NCBI RefSeq assembly: GCF_015667585.1
Contig: NZ_JADPEG010000016.1
Location: forward strand, 17,901 to 81,900
DNA: 64,000 nt
Direction of reading: 5' to 3'
From: Clostridium sp. D33t1_170424_F3
GTDB lineage: Bacteria; Bacillota; Clostridia; Oscillospirales; Acutalibacteraceae
Positions within the stretch are counted from its first letter, which is position 1. Every line of letters starts with the position of its first letter. The notes beneath the pieces are model-generated. The model did no database searches. It was not told the origin of the DNA and saw only the letters and a program-made list of their open reading frames with translations. This document shows positions 51,701 to 59,404 of this stretch, piece by piece. The translations under genes and the position numbers were made by a program.

Positions 51701-54324
51701 GCGTTTCCTATGACGCGGTTAACAAGGTTGCGACCATCCTCTGCGAAAGTGCGGATCAGGCGATGAAGTACACGGTCCGGATGTCCCAGGGACCGCGCAG
51801 CGATGAGTTCGATGGGCCGGAACTGAACAGCTTCTGGACCTTGCACCGTCCGAACCCGGATACATTTAAAATGGAAGACGGCGCGCTCTGCATCACCACA
51901 GAGGTGGGCGATCTTTATCAGACGAACGACAATCTGAGGAACTACGTTACCCAGTCTGCCGCGGGCAACTGGGATGCGTATACAAAGGTTACCTTTGATA
52001 AGAAACCTTACCGCGAATATCAGGAAATCGGCATGATCGCCATGCAGGATGAGAACAACTATATTACCTTGCGCATGGAGTTTAACAATTCCACCAGCAG
52101 CCAGAGACCCGGTGCGAATATGTTTATTTCGCAGGAGAGCTCCGGTTCGCATTCACAGCTGGTAGCAAACGCCGATCTGGCCGACATGTTCTCGGATGAG
52201 AACAATACCATGTACCTGAAGCTCTCCAAGCGCGGCAACGTCTATACCGGCGCGGTCAGCGCGGACGGCGAAACCTATCACGATATGGGCGTGCGTGCGA
52301 CCGCCAACTATACGGATCCGAAGATTGGCCTGCTGGCCTCCGACGGTTCCAAGGCGGGCGGCAACATCACCGCAAAATTTGACTATCTCCGCTTCGATAC
52401 CAGCATGGAAGCGAAGTACATCCAGGTTGGCAGCGAAGAGACCAAGATCAAGGCCGCGGAAGATTTTGCAAGCATTTCCTCCACCATGCGCGGAGAAAAC
52501 TGCAGCGATACCGACGGCGGCCAGAACCTGGGCTATTGCGACAAGGGCGAATACGCCATTTACAACATTGAGATTCTGGAATCCGGCTACTATGATATTG
52601 CAGCCCGCGTTTCCAGCGGTCAGGATGAGCTGGTGCAGTCCTCCTTTGCAATGCAGATCAAGGGCAACACCATTGCTTCCTTTACCACAAGCGGAACCGG
52701 CGGCTGGCAGAAGTGGGTTACCAAGGAAGGCCCGCGCGTGTATCTGGAGGCCGGCAAGTATAAGATCAAGGTCCTGATGACGACCGGCGGCCTGAACCTC
52801 AACTGGTTCACCTTCACGCAGAACAATGGACCGAAGGAAGAGCATGCGCTCAACGTGACCTTCAACACCGCGGCGCAGTTGACGGTGGACGGTGAAGACA
52901 CCCGCCTGGCGAATCTGGTCGGCAAGTATCAGGCGTCCGTCATGGATGGCGACAGCTACACCCTGCGCTTTGCTCCCAGAGTAGAGGGCAGAGAGTTCTC
53001 CGCAATCACGGTCAATGGCAAGGCGGTCGTCTTTGATAAGGACACCGATACGCTGGGTTACGATTATACTGGTAAGATGGGTATGCTGGATCAGAATGTC
53101 AGCTTTGCCTTTACCATCGTCAACAAGCAGGTCCTGTATACGGTTCTGGAGCAGGCGGCGGAGCTTGCGGAAGGGCCGGAGTATGCAGCTGCAGTAGAGA
53201 CGGTACAGAAGAAGTTTGATGCTGCCCTGGAAGCGGCGCAGGCCGTTGCGGACGATAAGACCGCCAGCCAGGAAGCAATTGACAACGCCTGGATCGATCT
53301 GATCGACGCGTTCCACTATCTCAGCTTTGCGGCGGGCGATACCACAGAGCTGGAGAAGCTGATTATTACCGCAGAAAACCTGACCGAAGAGGATTACACC
53401 TCCGAAACCTGGGCCGTGCTGGTTGAGAAGCTGGCCGATGCGAAGGAAGTGGCTGCAGAAGATGAACCGCTCGCAGCCGAAGTGGAAAATGCCTATCATG
53501 AGCTGCACGATGCGATTGAAAACCTTGAGTATCAAAAGAACGACCTGAGCGAACTGCTTGAGGTGATCGCACGCGCGGAGATCATCGTTCCGAAGCTGGA
53601 AAAAGAGTATCTGGAAGCCGGCCAGGAAGAGTTCCTCGCCGCTTTGGCAGAAGCCAAGGAAATCACGGCTGAGAATACACCGACTGAAATTAAGGCAGCG
53701 ACGGATAAACTGCTCGAAGCGATGTCTGCTCTTCGTCTCATCCCGGATAAGACCAAGCTTCAGGAGGACGTCACCGCGGCGCAGGCCATCGATACCAGCA
53801 AGTATACGGAAGAGTCCGTAAAGGTCTTTGAGAAATCTTTGGCCAATGCTCTTGCGGCTCTGTACAGCGATACAGTTGGACAGAAAGAGGTTGACGCCGC
53901 TGATACGGAACTGGTCGCTTCTGTCAAAGCACTGGAGCTGAAGGATGCGCCGAAGCCGAACAACAGCGGCAAGGGCAGCACCAGCAAAGTGCAGGATAAC
54001 AGTTACGGTTCCTCCGGAGTGATCGGCGCGGCTGGCAATGTGCAGGCGGCAGCGGCATATGTCCGTTCCGACACGACCGTGGACTTCCGGGTCAGAAGAG
54101 GCGCAGCATACTGCTTTAAGATGACGGTTGTCAACGGTGACACACTCACTCCGAGCTTTACAGTCGGAAACAAAGATGTTTTGAAGACTCAGTTTGTAGC
54201 GAAGATCGGCAACGAGTATTACTTCCGCGTATGGGCGGTTGGCGCGCCGGGCACAAGTACAGGCGTGTACACTACCCTGCCGGGGGCTGCTGCTGTCAAG
54301 CACTGCACGGTGACGATTGGCTGA
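48793..54324 (+). CDS. Secreted, domain-permuted GH3 glycosidase with CBM6-like, FIVAR and shared C-terminal modules
   Basis: 1843 residues, signal peptide ~1-35. The GH3 parts are in swapped order: the alpha/beta sandwich first (AAEGAVLLKNEGQTLPV, then LPFGFGLSYTEF-like YPFGFGLSYTEF), then an Fn3-like domain (KTGLLQPGDSQEMTISYDVD), then the TIM barrel (~500-830) with nucleophile Asp737 in MVMTDWWANQNEEG and substrate motifs CCADGPSGIR and KHFVANNQE. This permutation is known in some rumen and gut beta-glucosidases. After it come a beta-xylosidase-C/DUF1349-like concanavalin domain (~1000-1200), a CBM6-like domain (~1210-1340), the ~100-residue beta module (ARLANLVGKYQAS-like, FAPRVEGREFSAITVNG), FIVAR repeats, a linker and the shared C-terminal module ending HCTVTIG. 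Probable exo-beta-glycosidase; the sugar cannot be fixed from sequence. Confidence 0.93.
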   Translation: MKKKKSENKFWRRSIAALCSVCCLVSALPFASVSAKVEVGFADLSRQTAAEGAVLLKNEGQTLPVKADETVSVFGRIQINYFKSGTGSGGKVNVDHVTNILEGFRKNPRIHINEDLAKVYEDWVEKNPPVGIGDWTEPWSQAEMPVTEELAADAASKSDKAIVVLGRTAGESKDASNTKGSFLLTDDERDMIQKVTAQFDRVAVLLNVGNVIDMSWVDELGVESVMYVWHGGMEGGKAVADVVSGDVPASGKLSDTIARSYADYPSANSFGNNAYNNYTEDIYVGYRYFETFAQDKVLYPFGFGLSYTEFTVDTKSVEEKDGKIEVTVDVTNTGDYKGKQVVEVYYGAPQGKLGKAVKSLAGFAKTGLLQPGDSQEMTISYDVDNMASYDDAGKTGHKSAYVMEAGNYPVYVGTSVRDCEAVYTHEEPELRVVEQLEEIMAVEPDKAFDRMTASEGENGEIVKGTEKVPTRTVDVKERIQERLPETIEMTGDKGYSLLDVYNNTVTMEQFVAQLPLADVAYLCRGEGMNSPKVTPGTASAFGGLTASLKSFGIPIGCCADGPSGIRMDDGELATAMPIGTLMACTWNTDLVEKLHNYYGKELLLNEVDVTLGPGMNIHRNPLCGRNFEYFSEDPLLSGMTGAAVTRGVQKSGAVVSAKHFVANNQEQNRNNNDSRVSERALREIYLKGYEILVRDANPGTIMTSYNKINGIWASSNYDLCTTALRKEWGFENMVMTDWWANQNEEGLLRQEAAMVRAQNDVAMPVADEADSIVNAVNAGVLTLGEVQRSAINVLNCLIKSPSFARMHNLDYESTYQPGERWFSVEKSEPGDPMISSLKVGGRSIAVFNSLVLDYEVYTKLSDGAEIPEISVEAPAGVDVKVVQATQESPIAVIYANEGMEERIYKVIFTDEAGLPPVFDNPTYAYADDIQVNGESLQDFESTITAYSVLVEDLEAVPEITADVPDGVSYSVSYDAVNKVATILCESADQAMKYTVRMSQGPRSDEFDGPELNSFWTLHRPNPDTFKMEDGALCITTEVGDLYQTNDNLRNYVTQSAAGNWDAYTKVTFDKKPYREYQEIGMIAMQDENNYITLRMEFNNSTSSQRPGANMFISQESSGSHSQLVANADLADMFSDENNTMYLKLSKRGNVYTGAVSADGETYHDMGVRATANYTDPKIGLLASDGSKAGGNITAKFDYLRFDTSMEAKYIQVGSEETKIKAAEDFASISSTMRGENCSDTDGGQNLGYCDKGEYAIYNIEILESGYYDIAARVSSGQDELVQSSFAMQIKGNTIASFTTSGTGGWQKWVTKEGPRVYLEAGKYKIKVLMTTGGLNLNWFTFTQNNGPKEEHALNVTFNTAAQLTVDGEDTRLANLVGKYQASVMDGDSYTLRFAPRVEGREFSAITVNGKAVVFDKDTDTLGYDYTGKMGMLDQNVSFAFTIVNKQVLYTVLEQAAELAEGPEYAAAVETVQKKFDAALEAAQAVADDKTASQEAIDNAWIDLIDAFHYLSFAAGDTTELEKLIITAENLTEEDYTSETWAVLVEKLADAKEVAAEDEPLAAEVENAYHELHDAIENLEYQKNDLSELLEVIARAEIIVPKLEKEYLEAGQEEFLAALAEAKEITAENTPTEIKAATDKLLEAMSALRLIPDKTKLQEDVTAAQAIDTSKYTEESVKVFEKSLANALAALYSDTVGQKEVDAADTELVASVKALELKDAPKPNNSGKGSTSKVQDNSYGSSGVIGAAGNVQAAAAYVRSDTTVDFRVRRGAAYCFKMTVVNGDTLTPSFTVGNKDVLKTQFVAKIGNEYYFRVWAVGAPGTSTGVYTTLPGAAAVKHCTVTIG

Positions 54325-54708
54325 TGCAGATGTTCGGGACGGTCTATGTCCGCGGATAACGCAATGTATTCGGGTCTCTTTATTCTTCGGTAGTCCGGTT
54401 GCGGAAATATTCGCAGCAGAAAGATAACGTGAGAAGAGACATACAATTTGTACTAAAATGATAAAAAACACCGTCCGTCGCGATTGCGGCGGACGGTGTT
54501 TTTTAAGCGTTTGAAATACCGTATATTACCATGGGCACGTTTAAAGGTCCTATGGTATAATAACCTCACGCCGTTAGCGGAAGCAGAGCTTCCGACGGCT
54601 GAAAAATGTGAAATCCTGCTGAATAAAAGATTAAAAAATCACGGTTTTGAAAAGGCCTGTTCTAAATCGGATATGATAGAATTGAGAAAAATATTGGAGG
54701 GATGCAAA
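54325..54708. other. Intergenic region after GH3
   Basis: 384 bp. Contains the GH3 terminator (listed separately) and a small hairpin CGGAAGC/GCTTCCG near 54578-54596. The open frame from 54484 has no ribosome binding site before 54694, so I see no gene here. Confidence 0.5.
54464..54505 (+). terminator. GH3 terminator
   Basis: 15-bp arms AAAAAACACCGTCCG and CGGACGGTGTTTTTT around a 12-nt loop that has its own small CGC/GCG stem; the T run follows on the plus strand. Confidence 0.9.
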
Positions 54709-54873
54709 GTGCTGGAAAACGGGAAAGAGGCATGTACCTGCAAATGGAAAAACTGTCCGCGCCATGGCGACTGCGTGGCCTGCATGGAGCATCATCAATC
54801 AGAGAAAAAGGGCGCTCCTTATTGTAAAAGACGGAAAAAGAAGAAGCTTTCCTCACAGGCGGAAGAGAAATAA
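54709..54873 (+). CDS. Small cysteine-rich protein
   Basis: 54 residues from a GTG with TTGGAGGGA 7 nt upstream. Cysteine-rich core CTCKWKNCPRHGDCVACMEH with a further Cys after APY, followed by a strongly basic tail (KRRKKKK). The CxC...CP.HG.C..C pattern is found in short proteins of unknown function in Clostridia and probably binds zinc or a metal cluster. No signal peptide. The frame is open upstream to 54484 but without a ribosome binding site. Next gene is 106 bp downstream on the same strand. Confidence 0.68.
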   Translation: MLENGKEACTCKWKNCPRHGDCVACMEHHQSEKKGAPYCKRRKKKKLSSQAEEK

Positions 54874-54979
54874 AAGCGGCGGATTGAGCTGGAAGAACTT
54901 GCTGCTATGGGGTGTAATTTGATGAATGAGGAAATCCAAATAGGCTTTCCTCCAAAGTTTAGAAGACGAAGGAGATTCT

Positions 54980-55516
54980 ATGAGACACGTTATTTTATAT
55001 ATTGCCATGAGTCTGGACGGGTACATCGCCGATACAGAAGGAGGCGTCGCCTGGCTCAGGGGAGATGGCTCAGATCCGGAGAACGAGGGAAGTTATGCCG
55101 CGTTCTATGATTCAATTGACACGGTGATTCTGGGCTATAAAACCTATCGTCAGATTGCCACGGAGCTGTCGCCGGATGGATGGATTTACAGCGATAAGAA
55201 AAGCTATGTGCTGACGCATAGGAACCTGGCGTCTACGGAGGAAATTACTTTTACGCAAAAGGAACCGTCGGAACTTTTGTCAGAGCTGAAAAACAACGGC
55301 GGCGGAAATATCTGGATCTGCGGCGGCGCGGAGATTGTAAACCAGCTTTTGGAATCGGACCAGATAGACCGGTACTGCATTTCCATTATTCCGACGATTC
55401 TTGGGGACGGCGTTCCGCTTTTTCATAAACACAGCGCAGAGTATAAGCTGCAATTGCTCTCAACCCGGCGGTATGACGGGATTGTCGACCTGGTTTACGA
55501 GCGCAGAATCCCTTAA
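54980..55516 (+). CDS. Dihydrofolate reductase-like (RibD C-terminal domain) protein
   Basis: 178 residues, cytoplasmic Rossmann-like fold of the RibD-C/DHFR-like family (YyaP/YwjB type). Motifs: VILYIAMSLDGYIADTEGGV at the N-terminus, ILGYKTYRQ, and GGGNIWICGGAEIVNQLL, the glycine-rich NADPH-binding loop. ATG follows AGACGAAGGAGA. Relatives are annotated as possible reductases but natural substrates are not known. Length is normal and the gene looks intact. No functional link to the neighbouring glycan genes. Confidence 0.88.
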   Translation: MRHVILYIAMSLDGYIADTEGGVAWLRGDGSDPENEGSYAAFYDSIDTVILGYKTYRQIATELSPDGWIYSDKKSYVLTHRNLASTEEITFTQKEPSELLSELKNNGGGNIWICGGAEIVNQLLESDQIDRYCISIIPTILGDGVPLFHKHSAEYKLQLLSTRRYDGIVDLVYERRIP

Positions 55517-55716
55517 TGGCGGTTGACATGTTTGCCGATGGTTAGCTGGAATAGAAGGAGCGTTGCAAATGCATAATGGGGAGGAAATCCCTATTGATGT
55601 GAAAACACTTTTGTGATTGATGACAGATCGTAAAATACCTTTGAAATGAATGGTCAGTTAAACCCAAAGACATTTTCTGTTTCAGTTATAAAATTGGCGT
55701 CCATGATCGAAAATAA
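55517..55716. other. Intergenic region after the RibD-like gene
   Basis: 200 bp. TTGACA (55524) is present and an ATG at 55570 with AGAAGGAG opens a 15-codon frame only. No gene is supported. Confidence 0.4.
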
Positions 55717-55752
55717 ATAGAGCGCATTGCTGATTAAAGCAATGCGCTCTAT
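55717..55752. terminator. Bidirectional terminator between RibD-like gene and GH25
   Basis: 14-bp arms (55717-55730, 55739-55752) followed by a T run on the plus strand and an A/T-rich tail on the minus strand. Confidence 0.85.
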
Positions 55753-55766
55753 GTTTTTGTTATGCT

Positions 55767-58073
55767 TTATGCCACCGTAACGGTGCAGTATTTTACCGGC
55801 TGCTGACCGGGCAATGTTGCGTAAACGCCGGTGCTTCCTTTGGAAATTCCCTTGACCGTGAGCAGGTAAGAACCGTTGCGCAGGGTCAGTCCGGCTGTTG
55901 CCAAAACGCTGCCGTTTCCCGTGGTAAACTGCGGAGTCCCGATATTCCCCTTGGGCGTAAACAGGAAGGTATACAAGTTTCCGGTTTTAACGGTGAACGG
56001 CGCGGTGGTATCGCAGATCAGGCTGGAGGACGACGGCGTACCGGAGGAAGCCGCCTTGTTGCCAGTCGCCTGGAAACTGCATGCGGAACCGTCCGCTGCG
56101 GTGGTGGTAATCACTGCGGCGCCCTGTCCTACATTGTTGATCTGGAAGATGTAGCCGTCGGAATCCTTTTTGCCGAACTGGACGGAGACGACCGCCGGGT
56201 TGGAGGAAACCGCCGTAGGTGCCGTTGCACTGGTGGTATATACCTTATAGTAGTACGCGCTGTTGGAACCAAAAGTATAGGGGGACGTGGTATCACAGCG
56301 CAGTGCGGTCGGCGTACTGGAAGCGGATTTGTTTCCGGTAGCCTGGAAGCTGCAGGAAGAACCGTCCGCCGCGGTGGTGGTAATCACCGCCGTACCCTGT
56401 CCCACGTTGTTAATCTGGAAGATATAACCGTCGGAATCCTTTTTGCCGAACTGGACGGAAACGACCGCCGGGTTGGAGGAAACCGCCGTAGGCGCTGTGG
56501 CGCTGGTGGTGTATACCTTATAATAGTACGCGCTGTTGGAACCGAAGGTATAGGGAGTGGTGGTATCACAGCGCAGCGCGGTCGGCGTACTGGAAGCAGA
56601 TTTATTTCCGGTAGCCTGGAAGCTGCAGGAAGAACCGTCCGCCGCGGTGGTAGTGATGACCGCCGTGCCTTGTCCTACATTGTTGATCTGGAAGATATAG
56701 CCGTCGGAATCCTTCTTGCCGAACTGGACGGAAACGACCGCCGGATTGGAGGAAACCGCCGTAGGCGCTGTGGCACTGGCAGTGTATACTTTATAGTAGT
56801 ATGCGCTGTTGGAACCAAATACATAGGGGGAATTGGTGTCGCAGCGCAATGTTGTGGCAGTACTCTTTGTGCCGGTAACCGGGAAGCTGACGGACGCCCC
56901 GTCCGCCGCAGTAGTGGTAATGACCGCCGACCCTTGTCCCACGTTGTTAATCTGGAAGATGTAGCCGTCGCTGACCTTTTTGCCGAAGGTAACCGTTGCA
57001 ACGGTTGGATCGGAAGATGCCGCGGTGGGAACGGTGTTGCTTGTTGTAAACACTTTGTAATAATACACATCGCTGTTACTAAAAGTATAGGATGTTGTGT
57101 CGCATTTAAGGGATGGCGTGCTCGGGGTGCTGGGATCGACCGGCGTTCCGGATTTGGAATAATCCTTAAAAGAATAGTTCAAATCGACGTTGCCATCCAC
57201 ACCGGGCAGCGTTCCATACGCATACTGCCAAATGGTGTAGGCTTTGTCGAAATTGGGGACATCCTTGCCCCAGCTTGCCACCCAACGGTCGTACTTGTCC
57301 AGCCGCGGGCTTGCAAGATTGGAGTTGAAGATGCTGACGGAGCTGTAGATGCCGGTGCGGTAGCCTGCTTCTTCCATCCGGGTGCAAAAGGCTTCCACTA
57401 CGTCGGCCATCAGCTCCTTGTCCATGGTGCGGTGTACCGTATCCTCAATATCATAGAAAACAGGGTAATCCAGACTGCGTCCGTTGAGAATGCTCAGGCA
57501 GAAATTGGCCTCCGCGATCGCGTCTTCCACGTTTTCCGCATAGCTGTAGTGGTAAACGCCGACCTTGATGCCGTTCCGTGTTGCACCGTCGTAGTTGGTT
57601 GTAAAATAAGCGTCGGTCTGCACCTCCGGAGCGGTTTTGCCATAGCCGGTGCGGATCAATGCAAAATCGGTGCCCTGTGCGGCGATGGTGCTCCAGTTCA
57701 CGGTTTTCTGCCAGGCGGATACGTCGATGCCTTTGAGGATTACGTGAACATAACAGGTGACGCTTTGCCCGGAACTGTTGGTGGCGGTGACCGCCGTGGT
57801 GCCGAGCTGCTTGCCCGTGACCATACCGTTGCTGACGGAAGCGATGCTGGGGTTGCTGACCGTCCATGTGGCGTTCATGATCGGTAAGCCGTATTCATAC
57901 GCGGTGACCATAGCGCTTTCCCCGATTTTAACCGCCAGGGAGGTGTTGTCAATGGTAAACGTGTTACTGGCCGCATAGGCAGTAGGCATGTCGGCGTTGT
58001 CGTCTGCAAAGGCAACCGCGCCGCCGCAGACGACAAGCGTCAGGACCAGTAATAAGGAGACCAATCGTTTCAA
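55767..58073 (-). CDS. Secreted GH25 muramidase with tandem Ig-like repeats and a variant C-terminal module
   Basis: 768 residues from a TTG start; GGAGG lies 7 nt before it, inside the upstream small gene. Signal peptide ~1-24, a BIG2-like domain (~38-112), then GH25 (~115-305) with GIDVSAWQ, FALIRTGYGK and the catalytic DIED in YPVFYDIEDT. Four tandem ~91-residue repeats follow (LRCDTTSPYTFGSNSAYYYK, then GYIFQINNVGQGTAVITTTA). Repeats 2-4 are almost identical and repeat 1 has diverged. The protein ends with a module like that of the other secreted proteins (TGVYATLPG and YCTVTV). It cleaves peptidoglycan, either its own for wall remodelling or that of rivals. The repeats resemble the C-terminal module itself, so the whole tail may be one amplified Ig-like family. 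Confidence 0.93.
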   Translation of the reverse strand: MKRLVSLLLVLTLVVCGGAVAFADDNADMPTAYAASNTFTIDNTSLAVKIGESAMVTAYEYGLPIMNATWTVSNPSIASVSNGMVTGKQLGTTAVTATNSSGQSVTCYVHVILKGIDVSAWQKTVNWSTIAAQGTDFALIRTGYGKTAPEVQTDAYFTTNYDGATRNGIKVGVYHYSYAENVEDAIAEANFCLSILNGRSLDYPVFYDIEDTVHRTMDKELMADVVEAFCTRMEEAGYRTGIYSSVSIFNSNLASPRLDKYDRWVASWGKDVPNFDKAYTIWQYAYGTLPGVDGNVDLNYSFKDYSKSGTPVDPSTPSTPSLKCDTTSYTFSNSDVYYYKVFTTSNTVPTAASSDPTVATVTFGKKVSDGYIFQINNVGQGSAVITTTAADGASVSFPVTGTKSTATTLRCDTNSPYVFGSNSAYYYKVYTASATAPTAVSSNPAVVSVQFGKKDSDGYIFQINNVGQGTAVITTTAADGSSCSFQATGNKSASSTPTALRCDTTTPYTFGSNSAYYYKVYTTSATAPTAVSSNPAVVSVQFGKKDSDGYIFQINNVGQGTAVITTTAADGSSCSFQATGNKSASSTPTALRCDTTSPYTFGSNSAYYYKVYTTSATAPTAVSSNPAVVSVQFGKKDSDGYIFQINNVGQGAAVITTTAADGSACSFQATGNKAASSGTPSSSSLICDTTAPFTVKTGNLYTFLFTPKGNIGTPQFTTGNGSVLATAGLTLRNGSYLLTVKGISKGSTGVYATLPGQQPVKYCTVTVA
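56045..57108 (-). repeat. Four tandem ~273-bp coding repeats in GH25
   Basis: Each unit encodes ~91 residues beginning L-(K/R)-CDT. Approximate units: 57108-56865, 56855-56590, 56580-56315, 56305-56045. Units 2-4 differ mostly at synonymous positions, showing recent duplication. Confidence 0.85.
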
Positions 58074-58165
58074 TATTTATCCTCCGGATATGCGGATACG
58101 CCACAAAAGTATGCCAGGAGAGCTGCCGTGAGTACAAACCAGATTGCTTTGATAATTTTATTCAT
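58070..58165 (-). CDS. 31-residue membrane peptide overlapping the GH25 start
   Basis: ATG 58165 preceded by AAAAGGAGG, reading MNKIIKAIWFVLTAALLAYF and then CGVSAYPEDKY. One membrane helix with positive N-terminus, short acidic C-terminus. Its stop TGA overlaps the TTG start of GH25 (TTGA), and its last codons contain the GH25 ribosome binding site, so GH25 translation is probably coupled to it. A consensus promoter lies ~90 nt upstream. It may be only a coupling leader, a small membrane protein acting with the muramidase, or a toxic peptide. Not recognised from any family. Confidence 0.62.
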   Translation of the reverse strand: MNKIIKAIWFVLTAALLAYFCGVSAYPEDKY

Positions 58166-58261
58166 TACTTAATCCTCCTTTTGTCCGCACATAAGCCGGG
58201 CCGCATCCGGTATGATGGGGACCGCCGGTCAATGATAAGACCGGACGATATTTATGGTTTG

Positions 58262-58290
58262 ATTATATGGGAATTCCTAAGTTATGTCAA
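58262..58290 (-). promoter_or_regulatory. Consensus promoter of the peptide-GH25 operon
   Basis: TTGACA (58290-58285) and TATAAT (58267-58262) with exactly 17 bp between them on the minus strand. A small dyad CCGGTC/GACCGG lies in the leader (58229-58248). Confidence 0.88.
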
Positions 58291-58315
58291 GTTCTGACAC
58301 GGTGTTTCGAAAGGA

Positions 58316-58341
58316 AAAAAGCGGGAAACATTCGGCTTTTT
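58316..58341 (-). terminator. Weak terminator of the retron
   Basis: AAAAAGC and GCTTTTT pair around 12 nt right after the reverse transcriptase stop, with the T run on the minus strand. Confidence 0.5.
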
Positions 58342-59374
58342 ACGGTGTATTTCCGCCGGTGTGCGCTCGCAGCAGACCCAGGCAATAGGCGCGGTAGTGC
58401 TGGAATTCTGAATCCTCCGGACATATTTGCAAAACGAACGACACTTTTCCCAGTAATTGGCGCAGGTATCGTTCCGGCTGGCCTGCGTCCTCCGTCCGCC
58501 CCAAATGCAGAAGATGCTCCCGCAAGCCGAAGCGGCGGATGTAATAGATCTGCTGGCGCAAGTTGCGGCGGTAAGAGCGGCTTGCCTGAGGCGTCTCGTT
58601 GACTGTAACGCCGGTCACGCTTTTCCGGCATCCGCGTCCCGCAAGGACAGTTTTTTCTTCGTTCAGGGTGAAGCCGTATTCCGCCAGCAGGCGGCGGACA
58701 AAACGAATCAGCGCTCCCGGATGAAAACAGCCGGAGAAGGTCATATCGTCGCTGTAGCGGGTATATTGAATGCTCCGCTTTTTGCAATACGCGGCAATCC
58801 TGCAGTCCAGCGGGTAAAAGACCAGATTGGAGAGGACGGGGCTGGAGGGCGCGCCCTGCGGCAAAACGCCGTTCAGCGTGCAGAACTGCGCCAGATAAAA
58901 GCTGAGCACGCTGTTGTAGTTGCGCGATTCGCGGCAGCCGCGCGGGTAGGCTTTACAGTGCCGGCCAACCTCCGGGTTCCGGCGCAGGGCATTGTCAATC
59001 GCGTGAAAAACAGCGGGAAAACGGATGCTGCCAAAGAAGTCCCGGATATCCAGCTTGACCAGCAGCTCGCGGCCCGTATGGGGGACGGCGTTTTCCAGAA
59101 TGGAATACCCGGTCCGATAGGCGGTAGCACAGGATGAAACGTCGCCTTTGGCCAGCAGTGCGGCGGCGGTCCGCTGGATTTGCTTCAGTCCGGAGGACGG
59201 AGCCAGAATACGCCGTGCACCGCCATGCTTTTTTGGAATCCAGCATTCCTGATAGCTCTTACGGCGCTTACGGTTGTCGGCGTAGGCGGCGAGCTGATGG
59301 ATGTTTTTCCGGAATTGCTCCGGTGGGAGACCGGGGTAGACTGCGCGGCAGAAATCCTCCAGTGTGCGCAGCAT
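58340..59374 (-). CDS. Retron reverse transcriptase
   Basis: 344 residues, GGGAGGGG 6 nt before the ATG. Reverse transcriptase motifs in order: LVKLDIRDFFGSI (catalytic Asp109), GVLPQGAPSSPVLSNLV (~170-185), YTRYSDDMTFSG (Asp209, Asp210). Both hallmarks that set retron enzymes apart are present: NAxxH as NAVPH (95-99) and VTG in KSVTGVTVN (253-255). Group II intron maturase, X and endonuclease domains are absent, and nothing is fused at either end. A structured RNA with paired ends lies 30 nt upstream on the same strand. Retron enzymes copy part of that RNA into multicopy single-stranded DNA; known retrons defend against phage together with an effector protein. No recognised effector is next to it. 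Confidence 0.92.
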   Translation of the reverse strand: MLRTLEDFCRAVYPGLPPEQFRKNIHQLAAYADNRKRRKSYQECWIPKKHGGARRILAPSSGLKQIQRTAAALLAKGDVSSCATAYRTGYSILENAVPHTGRELLVKLDIRDFFGSIRFPAVFHAIDNALRRNPEVGRHCKAYPRGCRESRNYNSVLSFYLAQFCTLNGVLPQGAPSSPVLSNLVFYPLDCRIAAYCKKRSIQYTRYSDDMTFSGCFHPGALIRFVRRLLAEYGFTLNEEKTVLAGRGCRKSVTGVTVNETPQASRSYRRNLRQQIYYIRRFGLREHLLHLGRTEDAGQPERYLRQLLGKVSFVLQICPEDSEFQHYRAYCLGLLRAHTGGNTP

Positions 59375-59404
59375 ACAATCCCCTCCCTATCATATGTTAA
59401 GTGG

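Noticed and set aside
54484..54708. N-terminal extension of the small cysteine-rich protein
   Set aside because: It starts inside the GH3 terminator and lacks a ribosome binding site.
56045..57108. CRISPR-like regular repeats
   Set aside because: Repeats are ~273 bp, contiguous and in frame in GH25; they are protein repeats with no spacers.
58340..59374. Diversity-generating retroelement or group II intron
   Set aside because: NAxxH and VTG motifs and the upstream a1/a2 RNA point to a retron; no maturase or endonuclease domain, no variable-repeat/template-repeat pair seen.
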